From the NCBI GenBank assembly GCA_021736475.1, contig JAIPFV010000008.1, forward strand, positions 1 to 52,458: 52,458 bases of DNA, in the 5' to 3' direction. The notes beneath the pieces were generated by a model. The model was not told the origin of the DNA. It did no database searches and saw only the letters and a list, made by a program, of their open reading frames with translations. Source of the stretch: Spirochaetia bacterium (GTDB lineage Bacteria > Spirochaetota > Spirochaetia > DSM-16054 > Sediminispirochaetaceae). Numbering within the stretch: position 1 is the first letter of the stretch; every line of letters begins with the position of its first letter. This document shows, in pieces, positions 8,633 through 17,278 of the stretch. Made by a program: the position numbers and the translations under genes.

Positions 8633-9211
8633 CTATGCGGACACCAGTCCGGTAAATCCCATGAAAGCCAATGCAAGCACTCCGGCGACAATCAAAGTAA
8701 TTGCCGCACCGCGGAAGGGCCGTGGGATGTCGGCTACCTCCAGTTGCTCTCGAATGCCAGCCATAATTACGATTGCCAGAGTAAAACCGACCCCTGCTCC
8801 AAAGCCAAAGGCGATACTGGTAATAAACCCGTACGCACGCATAGCCTGGATGAGTGCAACAAACAGAATTGCACAGTTGGTGGTAATTAGAGGTAGAAAT
8901 ATACCTAAGGTTTTGTAAAGTTCGGGAAAGGTTTTTTTGATGAACATTTCCAAAAACTGAACTAACGAGGCAATTACTACGATATAGGAGACATACTCGA
9001 GAAAGGGGAGTCCGAAGGGTATCAGCACCAGGTTATTAATTAACCAGGTAACCGCCGCGGTGATGGTCATTACAAAGGTAACCGCCATTCCCATACTTGT
9101 GGCGGCATCGACCTTTTTAGAGACGCCGATAAAAGGACAGATTCCCACAAAATAATAGAGCACAAAGTTGTTTACTAAAACCGCTACAAAAAAAACAGCA
9201 ACTATCTGCAT
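8633..9211 (-). CDS. rnfA: Rnf complex integral membrane subunit RnfA
   Basis: This 192-residue protein has about six membrane helices and the conserved start (FVAVLVNNFVLYYFVGICPFIG) of the RnfA/NqrE family. The ICPF cysteine in the first helix and a second Cys in TNCAILFVALI near residue 110 are the positions that hold the membrane [2Fe-2S] cluster at the RnfA-RnfE interface in related structures. It moves electrons across the membrane and takes part in ion translocation. The gene lies two bases after rnfE and 16 bases before rnfB, in a tightly packed operon. Confidence 0.95.
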   Translation of the reverse strand: MQIVAVFFVAVLVNNFVLYYFVGICPFIGVSKKVDAATSMGMAVTFVMTITAAVTWLINNLVLIPFGLPFLEYVSYIVVIASLVQFLEMFIKKTFPELYKTLGIFLPLITTNCAILFVALIQAMRAYGFITSIAFGFGAGVGFTLAIVIMAGIREQLEVADIPRPFRGAAITLIVAGVLALAFMGFTGLVSA

Positions 9212-9212
9212 A

Positions 9213-9836
9213 TCAACCTGCCTTCCTTAAAATCGGTAAATCCTTCTCTTGCAAATGATTGAAGAGAGCCATCAAAATCCCCAGGACAAGAAAGGCTCCG
9301 GGAGGTAGAATCATGATCAGCATCGGGGGATAAGCAGAGCCAAGAATGACAGCGCCGAAAATCTCACCTGCTCCCAAGAGTTCACGGACGGCACCCAGAA
9401 TCATCAGAGCAGCGGTAAAACCGGCTCCCATTCCAAGGGCGTCAGCCAGCGAGGGGAGGAAGGGGTTGCGGGTTGCAAAGGCTTCAATGCGTCCCAGAAT
9501 CATACAGTTTACCACAATCAGAGGTACATAAGGTCCGAGTGCTGCCGATAGCGGAGGAAAAAAGGCTTTTAAGATCAGGTCGGCGATCGTCACAAAGGTA
9601 GCGATTATTACCGCATAGACCGGAATTCGCACCTGACTGGGGACGATCACATTGACCAAAGTGGCGATAGCAGCTGAGAAAAAAAGTACAAAAGTAGTAG
9701 CCGCCCCCATGGCAAGGCCGTTCACTGCACTGGTTGTAACTGCAAGTGTTGGACACATACCCAGCACTTGCACAAAAACCGGATTGTTTTGTATCAAACC
9801 CTTTCCAAAATGGGTCAATAGCGTTTCGTTTTTCAT
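9213..9836 (-). CDS. rnfE: Rnf complex integral membrane subunit RnfE
   Basis: The 207-residue, six-helix protein shows the RnfE/NqrD signature: NNPVFVQVLGMCPTLAVTTSA near the N-terminus, with the cluster-type Cys of GMCP, and VVNCMILGRIEAFA near residue 110 with the second Cys. It is the partner of RnfA; the two inverted-topology subunits form the central membrane core. Its start overlaps the rnfG stop by one base. Length and motifs are normal, with no sign of damage. Confidence 0.95.
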   Translation of the reverse strand: MKNETLLTHFGKGLIQNNPVFVQVLGMCPTLAVTTSAVNGLAMGAATTFVLFFSAAIATLVNVIVPSQVRIPVYAVIIATFVTIADLILKAFFPPLSAALGPYVPLIVVNCMILGRIEAFATRNPFLPSLADALGMGAGFTAALMILGAVRELLGAGEIFGAVILGSAYPPMLIMILPPGAFLVLGILMALFNHLQEKDLPILRKAG

Positions 9837-10408
9837 TATTCCTCTCCCTCTCCGGCTCGATCGGTAAGTGCCGGAAGTGCGGAATCTAGGGTCTTGTTGA
9901 TTCCGCTGACAACCGCATCGGTAGAGATGGTTGCTCCCGAAATCGCTTCTATCGAATTCTCTTTAGCCTGGGTATCTCCGCCTTTCACATAGGCAATATC
10001 CTGCTGAGGTTGTAGTCCTTCGAACTGTTCCTTAAAGGAAGGCTCGTCAATTTTACCTCCCAAACCGGGAGTTTCAACATGTTCTACCACTTCCATTCCG
10101 GTAATCCGTTCCAGGTTGGGGCCAATACCAACCAACAGGCGGATTTCACCACCGTAGCCGGTAGTTACAACTCGCACTGCGTAGCCTATCACTTGGCCCT
10201 CTACGCGGGCTCGATAGATCGTCGGACCCTCGGTTTCGATTTCAGAAAATTCAGGGCTCTCTCCCTGTTCGAAGAGTGCACCCAGAGACCGCTCCAGGGC
10301 AACCTGCTGATTATGCTGGATAAGCGGCAGGAAGGCCGAATAGGCGATTGCCAGGGTAGTACCCGATATAATCGCCACCGTAGTAAGAACGATAATCATT
10401 TTTTTCAT
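9836..10408 (-). CDS. rnfG: Rnf complex flavin subunit RnfG
   Basis: The 190-residue protein has one N-terminal membrane anchor (about residues 4-24) and an exported FMN-binding domain. The covalent flavin site is SGATISTD near residue 150, where the Thr of SGAT carries FMN through a phosphoester bond. Upstream segments HVETPGLGG and YGGEIRLLVGI are typical of RnfG/NqrC. FMN attachment needs an ApbE transferase, which is not in this window. The gene overlaps rnfD by four bases and rnfE by one. Confidence 0.94.
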   Translation of the reverse strand: MKKMIIVLTTVAIISGTTLAIAYSAFLPLIQHNQQVALERSLGALFEQGESPEFSEIETEGPTIYRARVEGQVIGYAVRVVTTGYGGEIRLLVGIGPNLERITGMEVVEHVETPGLGGKIDEPSFKEQFEGLQPQQDIAYVKGGDTQAKENSIEAISGATISTDAVVSGINKTLDSALPALTDRAGEGEE

Positions 10409-11397
10409 GAGACCGCTCCTTTCCCGGAGGGGCTGCCGAAGGTCTTAGGCCGGGTGTATCGGTTAATTAAGGGAGTTACCGCGTTCATAAGGAGAATCGA
10501 ATACATCACTCCCTCCGGAAATCCTCCGAACAGGCGGATAACTACTACAATCAGACCCGCACCGACTCCAAAAACAACGTTGCCCCAGGGAGTGTAGGGG
10601 GATGTAGCCATGTCAGTGGCCATATAAAAGGCCCCTAACATCAGACCTCCGGAGAGCAGATGAAACAGCGGAGAAGGATATGTACCCGGATCGATTAGAT
10701 AGAATAGGCCCGTCAGCAGAAAGACCGTTCCGAGGTATGCCAGTACCAATTGCCAGTCAACTATTTTCAATGCTATCAGCACAAGACCGCCGATGATAAT
10801 CAACAGAGCACAAGTTTCGCCGATACTCCCACCTATCTGACCCAGGAGGAGTGATTTTAGTGGTGTCACCACTCCCTCGAATCGAGCCGCTGCAAGGGGT
10901 GTTGCCCCTCCGGCTGCATCTACCCCGCCTGCAATGGGGAATAGTGCCTGGGGTTGGGAGTAACTGGTCATTTGCACCGGATAGGAGGCCGAGAGAAAGG
11001 CACGTCCGACCAAGGCCGGATTAAATACGTTTGCTCCAAGTCCTCCGAAGACTTCCTTACCGATGAAAATAGCCACAAAGGCCCCGAGGGCAACAAACAC
11101 AGGGGACAAATCCGGGGGAACTACCATTACCAACAAGAGCCCGGTGATAACGGCACTGCCGTCATAAATGCTGTGGATGCTTTGGCGGCGGGCCGCTTTT
11201 ACGGCAGCCTCGGTCGCCACAGCTGTAGCTATTGAAACTGCATACAACAGTAACACCTTCATTCCAAACAAAAGTATCGATACTATGGCCACCGGTAAAA
11301 GGGTGGCGAGTACCGTATACATTATTTTTGGGGTAGTAGAAGATGAGAATAGGTGGGGGGATGAGGTTAGAATATAACCTTCTTTTTTTTCCGTCAT
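10405..11397 (-). CDS. rnfD: Rnf complex flavin-binding membrane subunit RnfD
   Basis: This 330-residue membrane protein of the RnfD/NqrB family has about ten helices. It carries a flavin attachment site of the GGATPL type near residue 168 (VDAAGGATPLAAARF), in which the Thr binds FMN. Other family segments are FGGLGANVFNPALVGRAFL near residue 120 and GALGAFVAIFIGKE-like residues before it. It takes electrons from RnfC and forms part of the ion path. The ATG has an AGGAG site; a 102-base gap separates it from rnfC, the only real gap inside the operon, and I see no feature in it. Confidence 0.94.
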   Translation of the reverse strand: MTEKKEGYILTSSPHLFSSSTTPKIMYTVLATLLPVAIVSILLFGMKVLLLYAVSIATAVATEAAVKAARRQSIHSIYDGSAVITGLLLVMVVPPDLSPVFVALGAFVAIFIGKEVFGGLGANVFNPALVGRAFLSASYPVQMTSYSQPQALFPIAGGVDAAGGATPLAAARFEGVVTPLKSLLLGQIGGSIGETCALLIIIGGLVLIALKIVDWQLVLAYLGTVFLLTGLFYLIDPGTYPSPLFHLLSGGLMLGAFYMATDMATSPYTPWGNVVFGVGAGLIVVVIRLFGGFPEGVMYSILLMNAVTPLINRYTRPKTFGSPSGKGAVS

Positions 11398-11499
11398 CTA
11401 ATTGCAACTCCTTTCCTGAGCGTGCATAGGTCAGAACGCAAAGACCGATTCGGCCGCCGCCTAAGCTGAATGCAGCCCGGCATTTCTGCGTCCTCTATC

Positions 11500-12819
11500 T
11501 CAGAGTCCACGTATATTGATAAAGTTTTTCGCATAACGAATCCAGGCGACCAGACGTATTTTTGCCGGACAGCCATAGGCGCAGGCACCGCACTCCACGC
11601 AGGAGGTAGCATCATACTCCTTGGCATCGGCGTACTGCTCGGCTTTCGCCAGTGCTGCGATACGTAGGGGAACCAAGTTCATAGGACAGGCCTGTACGCA
11701 TCGTCCGCACATAATACACGGCCCCTCTTCCGGTACCGAGGGTCTGTCAAAGAGAAGGTAGCCCGAAGAACCTTTCATCACTGAATAGTCGATAGTCGGC
11801 AAGGCAATTCCCATCATAGGTCCGCCGGCGATCATTTTTCGGGGTTCGCTTTTCATCCCGCCGCAAAACTCATAGAGTTTTGCAATTGGAGTGCCAAGGG
11901 GAGCGCGGATATTCTTTGGTTCGGCAATACCGTCTCCTGTAACTGTAAGAACCCGTTCTATCAAGGGTTTCTCCCGGTAGAAGGCTTCGTACATGGCATA
12001 CACGGTCTGTACGTTTGATACAACCGCTCCCACTTCAAGCGGGAGTTTGCCCATGGGAACTATCCGCCCGGTAAGGGCCTGGATAAGCATCTTTTCCGCC
12101 CCTTGGGGATACTTTACCTTAGTGGTGATCACTTGAATCGGAAGATCCTGATATTTATCGGCCTCTTCCTTAAGAGCCTGTGCGGCGTCACTTTTGTTCT
12201 CTTCTATACCCACGAGTATTTGTTCAAAGGCGTACGCTTTATGGAGTATTCTGATTGCAGCCATAATTTCCGCAGCATGCTCAAGCATCATCCGATGATC
12301 GCAGGTAAGATAGGGCTCGCATTCCGCCCCGTTAATAATTAGGCTGTCTAATGTCTTTCCTTTCGGGGGAGTAAACTTTACATTTGCAGGAAAGGTTGCC
12401 CCGCCCATGCCGACTATTCCGGCTTCCTTTAGTGCTTGTGCTACTGTCTCCTGAGTGGCATTTTCTAGGTCAAACTCTTTCTCGGGGAAACTGAAAGCCT
12501 CGGTTGCCTCTTTGTCAACTTCGATCTCCATGTACTCACCCATGCGCCCGCCGGGAAGCGGAAGCTGGACCAGTTTTTTTATCTTTCCCGAAACTGGAGA
12601 GTGGACATGGGCAGAGATGAAGCCGTCGGCCTCACCGATTCGCTCACCCACTGTCACCGTATCACCCCGGCCTTTGGTCGCCTTTGCAGGTTTACCAAGA
12701 TGTTGTGAAAGGGGGATCAGAATCTTCTCTGGAAGAGGTAAATCGGTGATTGGAATGTTTGAAGTGCGGTCTTTCTCTTCTGGAGGATGGACTCCCTTAG
12801 GAAAACTCGTTTTTACCAT
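11500..12819 (-). CDS. rnfC: Rnf complex NADH-interacting subunit RnfC
   Basis: The 439-residue protein is the peripheral subunit that exchanges electrons with NAD(H). Its N-terminal barrel-like domain carries HVHSPVSGK near residue 71. The Nqo1-like nucleotide and FMN region contains GMGGATFPANVKF and INGAECEPYLTCDHR. Two [4Fe-4S] motifs follow near the C-terminus (CIMCGRCVQACP and CVECGACAYGCP). It is the first gene of rnfCDGEAB-rseC, the common order in bacteria with this operon type. It lacks the long repeat-rich C-terminal extension seen in some proteobacterial RnfC. A promoter candidate lies about 35 bases upstream. Confidence 0.95.
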   Translation of the reverse strand: MVKTSFPKGVHPPEEKDRTSNIPITDLPLPEKILIPLSQHLGKPAKATKGRGDTVTVGERIGEADGFISAHVHSPVSGKIKKLVQLPLPGGRMGEYMEIEVDKEATEAFSFPEKEFDLENATQETVAQALKEAGIVGMGGATFPANVKFTPPKGKTLDSLIINGAECEPYLTCDHRMMLEHAAEIMAAIRILHKAYAFEQILVGIEENKSDAAQALKEEADKYQDLPIQVITTKVKYPQGAEKMLIQALTGRIVPMGKLPLEVGAVVSNVQTVYAMYEAFYREKPLIERVLTVTGDGIAEPKNIRAPLGTPIAKLYEFCGGMKSEPRKMIAGGPMMGIALPTIDYSVMKGSSGYLLFDRPSVPEEGPCIMCGRCVQACPMNLVPLRIAALAKAEQYADAKEYDATSCVECGACAYGCPAKIRLVAWIRYAKNFINIRGL

Positions 12820-12853
12820 AGTTTCTTACTTCCTGTTGGCAGATATCAATATG

Positions 12854-12882
12854 AGCATACAAAAATGAACAAAAAGGGACAA
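12854..12882 (-). promoter_or_regulatory. Putative promoter of the rnf operon
   Basis: On the minus strand TTGTCC (12882-12877) and TATGCT (12859-12854) are 17 bases apart. The rnfC ATG is 35 bases downstream with an AGGAAG site. Confidence 0.5.
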
Positions 12883-13087
12883 GACTATTACCGGTCTTTT
12901 AGGCAAATTTAGCGGCTCAGAAATTAAAAATCTCTATATTCTGTGCTATCCATTCAAATCTATTTTACAAATTAGGGTTTGCAAAGAATCAATCGGTGTT
13001 TTTGCAGTTTATAGAACTATAGATAAGCTAAATGATACTGAATTTAGATTAAACATTACAAAAATTGTAATAAATTACTCTTTTATC
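12883..13087. other. AT-rich region between the rnf and ilv operons
   Basis: With its flanking promoters this is part of a roughly 350-base gene-free stretch between two divergent operons. I found no open frame of interest, no T-box elements and no riboswitch pattern that I recognise. The only clear structure is the palindrome at 13055-13071. Confidence 0.5.
13055..13071. promoter_or_regulatory. Perfect palindrome upstream of the ilv promoter
   Basis: ATTACAA and TTGTAAT flank a central AAA. The site ends 16 bases before the -35 box of the ilvB promoter, a usual position for an operator. No candidate regulator gene is adjacent. Confidence 0.45.
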
Positions 13088-13116
13088 TTGACAACACCCT
13101 GGGGCGAACATATGGT
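13088..13116 (+). promoter_or_regulatory. Promoter of the ilvBN-leuCD-ilvD operon
   Basis: A perfect TTGACA (13088-13093) and TATGGT (13111-13116) are separated by 17 bases. The predicted transcript start is near 13123, about 50 bases before the preferred ilvB ATG at 13173. Confidence 0.6.
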
Positions 13117-13172
13117 TTTAAGCATATTTGTTTAAATATCGCCTGAGTATGTGTGCGAAAAGGATAGTGTGT

Positions 13173-14867
13173 ATGAGTACTGCAAAAAAGACAGGGGCCC
13201 AGGTATTGGTCGAAAGCATTCAGAATCATGGCGTAGAGTACATATTTGGTTTGCCCGGGGGAGCGGCCATTCCGATTTTCGATGCCCTGGTGGATTCTCC
13301 GGTTGAGTTGGTGCTCACCAGGCACGAGCAAGGAGCAGCCCATATGGCCGACGGTTTTGCCAGAGCTACGGGAAAACCCGGGGTGGTGTTGGTTACTTCC
13401 GGACCTGGAGCCACTAACACGATCACCGGAATTCTTACAGCCCACATGGACTCGGTACCGATGATTATTCTCTGCGGACAGCAGACCACGGATAATCTCG
13501 GTCTCGATGCGTTTCAAGAGGCGGATGTCTCGGGTATATCCTTTCCTCTGGTCAAGCATTCCTACCTTATCAAGGATATTCAAGACCTTCCCAGAATAAT
13601 ACACGAAGCCTTCTACCTTGCCCAAAGCGGCCGTCCCGGGCCGGTGCTCATTGATATCCCTAAGGATGTGGCCGCTGCATTTATCGATTGCGACTATGAT
13701 GAGGCGTTTCAGCTGCCGGGCTACACAGTTCCGGTCGAAGGAGATAGTGAGGATATCCAGAGAGCAGCTTTACTGCTCGAAAGAGCCCGTCGACCACTGC
13801 TGCTAGTGGGGCATGGGGCGGTTATATCCGGTGCTGAACAGGCAATTGCTTTGTTTGCGGAGCAAATGAAGATACCGGTAACCAACTCTCTGCTTGGAAA
13901 GGGGGGCTTTTCCGAAACCCATCCATTGAGTCTGGGCATGCTGGGTATGCATGGGACTGCCTACGCGAATATGGCCGTGCAGCATTGCGATCTGATTATG
14001 TCCATTGGTGCTCGTTGGGACGACCGCATAGTGGGCAATTTGGAAAAGTTTTGTCCCGATGCGGTGAAGATGCACATCGATATTGACCCCTCGGAGTTCA
14101 ACAAAACCCTGCATATGGACTGCACTATCCTTGGTGATGCCCGGCATGTGGTAAAGAGCCTTTCTTCAATTGTACAGCCCGGTGATACCCGTCAGTGGCT
14201 TGAGCAGGTAGAGGAGTGGAAGCAACGTTACCCCCTCAAGTACAATAAAACGGGTAAGCTGCGGGCAGAGCATGCGATTGACGAAATATACCAACAGAGT
14301 GGCGGACATGCCTATGTAGCCACTGATGTAGGACAGCACCAAATGTGGGCTGCCCAGTACTTCAAGACAAATGACCGGTTTCACTGGATCTCCTCCGGCG
14401 GGGCCGGTACGATGGGATTCGGATTTCCCGCGGCAATTGGCGCACAATTTGCCCATCCGGGTGAAACCGTGATAGCGGTGGTCGGAGACGGCGGGTTCCA
14501 GATGACCCTCTATGAACTTTCCACGGCCGTGGTACACAAGCTTCCGATAAAGATTCTGCTAATTAACAATAACTATCTTGGAATGGTACGGCAGTGGCAG
14601 AGCCTTTTTTATGACAACCGGCTCTCGGGAGTGGAATTGCAGGGAAACCCCGATTTTATTAAGCTTGCCGAGAGCTACGGCTGTCGGGCATACCGAATAT
14701 CTCGCAGTGAAGATGTGCAAAGAACTATTGCCAGTGCCCTTGAATATCGTGAAGGTCCTTGCCTTATCGATGTAGAGGTTGAGAGAGGGGATAATGTTTT
14801 TCCAATGATACCATCGGGTGCATCCTATGCCGAAATGATTATTGAAGCACCGAAGGAGAGAGTATGA
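13173..14867 (+). CDS. ilvB: Acetolactate synthase, large catalytic subunit
   Basis: I choose the ATG at 13173 ([10 protein letters not shown]), which is preceded by AAAAGGA; in-frame ATGs at 13128 and 13149 lack a site. The ~564-residue protein is a thiamine-diphosphate enzyme that condenses pyruvate to acetolactate (or with 2-oxobutyrate), the first common step of Val, Leu and Ile synthesis. It shows [12 protein letters not shown] with the catalytic Glu in [17 protein letters not shown], a central domain, and the TPP-binding [14 protein letters not shown] to [12 protein letters not shown] segment near residue 460. The C-terminal [12 protein letters not shown] is typical. Its stop overlaps the ATG of ilvN. 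Confidence 0.95.
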   Translation: MSTAKKTGAQVLVESIQNHGVEYIFGLPGGAAIPIFDALVDSPVELVLTRHEQGAAHMADGFARATGKPGVVLVTSGPGATNTITGILTAHMDSVPMIILCGQQTTDNLGLDAFQEADVSGISFPLVKHSYLIKDIQDLPRIIHEAFYLAQSGRPGPVLIDIPKDVAAAFIDCDYDEAFQLPGYTVPVEGDSEDIQRAALLLERARRPLLLVGHGAVISGAEQAIALFAEQMKIPVTNSLLGKGGFSETHPLSLGMLGMHGTAYANMAVQHCDLIMSIGARWDDRIVGNLEKFCPDAVKMHIDIDPSEFNKTLHMDCTILGDARHVVKSLSSIVQPGDTRQWLEQVEEWKQRYPLKYNKTGKLRAEHAIDEIYQQSGGHAYVATDVGQHQMWAAQYFKTNDRFHWISSGGAGTMGFGFPAAIGAQFAHPGETVIAVVGDGGFQMTLYELSTAVVHKLPIKILLINNNYLGMVRQWQSLFYDNRLSGVELQGNPDFIKLAESYGCRAYRISRSEDVQRTIASALEYREGPCLIDVEVERGDNVFPMIPSGASYAEMIIEAPKERV

Positions 14868-15193
14868 ACACAGTTATTCATGGAGCCTGCAGGGGTGAGG
14901 TAAAACGTCATACCCTGAGTCTTTTTGTGGCGAATAAGCCGGGGGTGCTCATTCGTATCGCCCTGGTGTTTGCACGCCGTGGGTATAATATAGACAGTTT
15001 GGCTGTTAATGAGTCACAGGACCCGCGTTATTCAACCATGACCATAGTAGTGGCCGGTGACGAATACTGTCTCGACCAAATTCTCAAGCAGCTGAACAAG
15101 CTGGTCAATGTTCTGCAGGCTGAGGATCAAACTGAATTTACTGAGGATCGAGGAACAGATGGAGGAACAGATGTCGAAAAACCTATTCAATAA
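14864..15193 (+). CDS. ilvN: Acetolactate synthase, small regulatory subunit
   Basis: The 109-residue protein has a single ACT domain (about residues 12-85: [31 protein letters not shown]). It binds the large subunit, activates it, and usually confers valine feedback inhibition. At this length it is the short IlvN-like form and lacks the second C-terminal domain of IlvH-type subunits. The ATG overlaps the ilvB stop (ATGA), and its 3' end overlaps leuC by 23 bases, so expression is tightly coupled. The last 20 residues, rich in Glu, Asp and Gly, are encoded by the stretch that holds the leuC ribosome binding site. Confidence 0.92.
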   Translation: MNTVIHGACRGEVKRHTLSLFVANKPGVLIRIALVFARRGYNIDSLAVNESQDPRYSTMTIVVAGDEYCLDQILKQLNKLVNVLQAEDQTEFTEDRGTDGGTDVEKPIQ

Positions 15194-16607
15194 GATCTGG
15201 GACCTTCACAAAGTCGGGGCCCTTCCTACGGGACAGGACCAGTTATTCATTGGTCTGCATCTGATTCATGAGGTAACCTCGCCCCAGGCCTTCCAGATGC
15301 TGGAAGAGCGGGGGCTGCCGGTTATGTATCCGGAACGCACTTTTGCCACGGTGGATCATATAGTTCCTACAGCAAACCAGGCTCGCCCATTTGAAGATTC
15401 TCTGGCCGAGGAGATGCTGCTGGCCCTTGAGCAAAACACTGAAAAGCATGGAATTGAGTTCTTTGGTCTCGGTTCAGAACATCAGGGCATTGTGCACATG
15501 ATTGGTCCTGAGCTTGGCCTGACCCAGCCCGGGATGACGATTGCCTGTGGAGATTCTCATACTTCCACCCATGGGGCCTTTGGGGCTATCGGATTCGGTA
15601 TTGGGACATCCCAGATAAGAGATGTGCTCGCAAGCCAGTGTATAGCTATCAATCGGCCACGGGTTCGTAAAATTGATGTAAGTGGTACCCTTGGTCCTGG
15701 CGTCTTCGCCAAGGATATAGTACTGAAAATAATTGCATCCCTGGGAGTACACGGTGGTATCGGTTATGCCTACGAATATGCCGGAGAAACGATTCGCCGA
15801 TTATCGATGGAAGAGCGCATGACCATTTGTAACATGAGCATTGAAGGGGGCGCACGGGTTGGGTACATAAACCCGGACCGCACCACCTTTGAATATCTGA
15901 AGGGCAGGGCCTATGCACCGGCTAATTCCGCTTTTGATGATGCAGTCGCTTTTTGGAACAGTATCGCCTCGGAAGAGGATGCGGAATACGATGATGTGTT
16001 TGAACTGAATGTAGATGAGCTCGAGCCTATGGTCACTTGGGGCATCAATCCGGGACAGGCAATTGGTATAACGGAAAACATCCCGCGTTTAAGCTCGTTG
16101 GCAGAAGAACAGCGGGAGGTAGCGAAAAAAGCCTATGCCCATATGGATTTCGAGGAGGGCAGCCCCATGCGGGGGCGCAAAATTGATGTTGCCTTTGTCG
16201 GTTCCTGCACAAACGGTCGAATCAGTGACCTACGCGAGGCGGCAGAGCTGGCCAAGGGACGCAGGGTTCATCCGGATGTGAAGGCTCTGGTGGTACCGGG
16301 TTCTGCACAGGTGGCTGCCCAAGCAGAGCGCGAGGGGCTGGACAAGGTTTTTGCTGAGGCAGGCTTTCAGTGGAGGGGCGCCGGGTGCTCTATGTGTCTG
16401 GCCATGAACCCCGACAAACTGCAGGGACGTGAGCTGTGTGCCAGCTCTTCAAACCGTAATTTTATCGGTCGGCAGGGCTCCCCCACGGGAAGAACTCTGC
16501 TAATGAGTCCGGCTATGGTAGCAGCCGCGGCTGTGTCCGGGGAAGTTGTAGATATACGGGATTTTACCCCCGGGTACGGACTGAACCATGGAGGGGAGAG
16601 AGTATGA
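15171..16607 (+). CDS. leuC: 3-Isopropylmalate dehydratase, large subunit
   Basis: The ATG at 15171 ([15 protein letters not shown]) is chosen because GGAGG lies six bases upstream; the frame is open further upstream but only over ilvN. The ~478-residue product is an aconitase-family enzyme that isomerises 2- to 3-isopropylmalate in leucine synthesis. Conserved segments include [22 protein letters not shown], and the [4Fe-4S] cysteines in [13 protein letters not shown] and [14 protein letters not shown]-terminal [11 protein letters not shown] is a substrate-contact region. Length is normal for the bacterial LeuC type. Its stop overlaps the leuD ATG. Confidence 0.95.
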   Translation: MSKNLFNKIWDLHKVGALPTGQDQLFIGLHLIHEVTSPQAFQMLEERGLPVMYPERTFATVDHIVPTANQARPFEDSLAEEMLLALEQNTEKHGIEFFGLGSEHQGIVHMIGPELGLTQPGMTIACGDSHTSTHGAFGAIGFGIGTSQIRDVLASQCIAINRPRVRKIDVSGTLGPGVFAKDIVLKIIASLGVHGGIGYAYEYAGETIRRLSMEERMTICNMSIEGGARVGYINPDRTTFEYLKGRAYAPANSAFDDAVAFWNSIASEEDAEYDDVFELNVDELEPMVTWGINPGQAIGITENIPRLSSLAEEQREVAKKAYAHMDFEEGSPMRGRKIDVAFVGSCTNGRISDLREAAELAKGRRVHPDVKALVVPGSAQVAAQAEREGLDKVFAEAGFQWRGAGCSMCLAMNPDKLQGRELCASSSNRNFIGRQGSPTGRTLLMSPAMVAAAAVSGEVVDIRDFTPGYGLNHGGERV

Positions 16608-17245
16608 AGAAAAGGGCTCACGCAAAGGAACATGACACCCAGAGGGTAAGCCGCATCGTTGGTACTGCCCTGCCCTTAAGGGGAAACGACATCGATACCG
16701 ACCAAATTATACCAGCCAGGTTTATGAAGGTGGTTACCTTTGATGGGCTGGGGCAGTATGCCTTTTACGATGTCCGCTTTGATGAAAATGGGCAGGAGAA
16801 CCGACACCCCTTCAATGAAAGGGAGTATAAAGGCGCCAATATTCTCATTAGCAACAGTAACTTTGGCTGTGGTTCCTCCCGGGAGCATGCTCCACAGGCG
16901 CTGATGCGCTTTGGCATAGAGGCGGTTGTCGCCGAATCTTTGGCCGAGATATTTGCCGGAAACTGTGCGGCCATGGGGGTACCGGCAGTACGTATGACGA
17001 GGGATCAAATTGAGGAGCTGCAGACTGCTGTGGAGGCTGACCCGGGGTTACAGATAGAGATTGATCTTCTGTCTGAGAGTTTGAAGGCCGGCGCAAGGGA
17101 ATATCGCTTTCATATCTCCTCTTCCTACCGCAGTGCGCTGCTGAATGGAAGCTGGGACTCCACCGCGGTGCTGCTTTCGCAAAGCGAGGCTATACGAAGG
17201 AAGGGCAAGAGCCTGCCTTATTTAAACGAAAACCCATTTAAATGA
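16604..17245 (+). CDS. leuD: 3-Isopropylmalate dehydratase, small subunit
   Basis: The 213-residue product is the swivel-domain partner of LeuC. It shows [16 protein letters not shown] near residue 28 and the conserved [15 protein letters not shown] near 85, which carries substrate-binding Ser and Arg. The extra N-terminal ~18 residues ([14 protein letters not shown]) are very basic and polar. Start codon overlaps the leuC stop (ATGA). The 3' end runs into a 16-base tandem repeat, which encodes the last residues (NENPFK) and supplies the stop codon, so the C-terminus could have been changed by repeat slippage. Confidence 0.94.
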   Translation: MKKRAHAKEHDTQRVSRIVGTALPLRGNDIDTDQIIPARFMKVVTFDGLGQYAFYDVRFDENGQENRHPFNEREYKGANILISNSNFGCGSSREHAPQALMRFGIEAVVAESLAEIFAGNCAAMGVPAVRMTRDQIEELQTAVEADPGLQIEIDLLSESLKAGAREYRFHISSSYRSALLNGSWDSTAVLLSQSEAIRRKGKSLPYLNENPFK

Positions 17246-17266
17246 AAACCCATTTAAATGAAAACC
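17228..17266 (+). repeat. 16-base tandem repeat spanning the leuD stop codon
   Basis: Two exact copies of GAAAACCCATTTAAAT (17228-17243, 17244-17259) and a partial third (GAAAACC) join leuD to ilvD. The core ATTTAAAT is palindromic. The ilvD ribosome binding site follows directly. Because the unit is not a multiple of three, copy-number change would alter the leuD tail or the spacing. Confidence 0.85.
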
Positions 17267-17278
17267 TAAGGAGTTCAC

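Noticed and set aside
11398-11499. Possible small gene between rnfC and rnfD
   Set aside because: No frame with a start, ribosome binding site and sensible composition; probably untranslated spacer.
13112-13135. Short frame MVLSIFV before ilvB that looks like a branched-chain leader peptide
   Set aside because: Its ATG lies inside the -10 box of the best promoter, so the transcript would start within or after the frame; no ribosome binding site or terminator/antiterminator pair is visible.
12820-13172. T-box or riboswitch before ilvB
   Set aside because: I looked for T-box and specifier-type patterns and for a terminator hairpin with a T run and found none.
17228-17266. Possible CRISPR-like repeats
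   Set aside because: Units are only 16 bases and directly adjacent, with no spacers; this is a simple tandem repeat.
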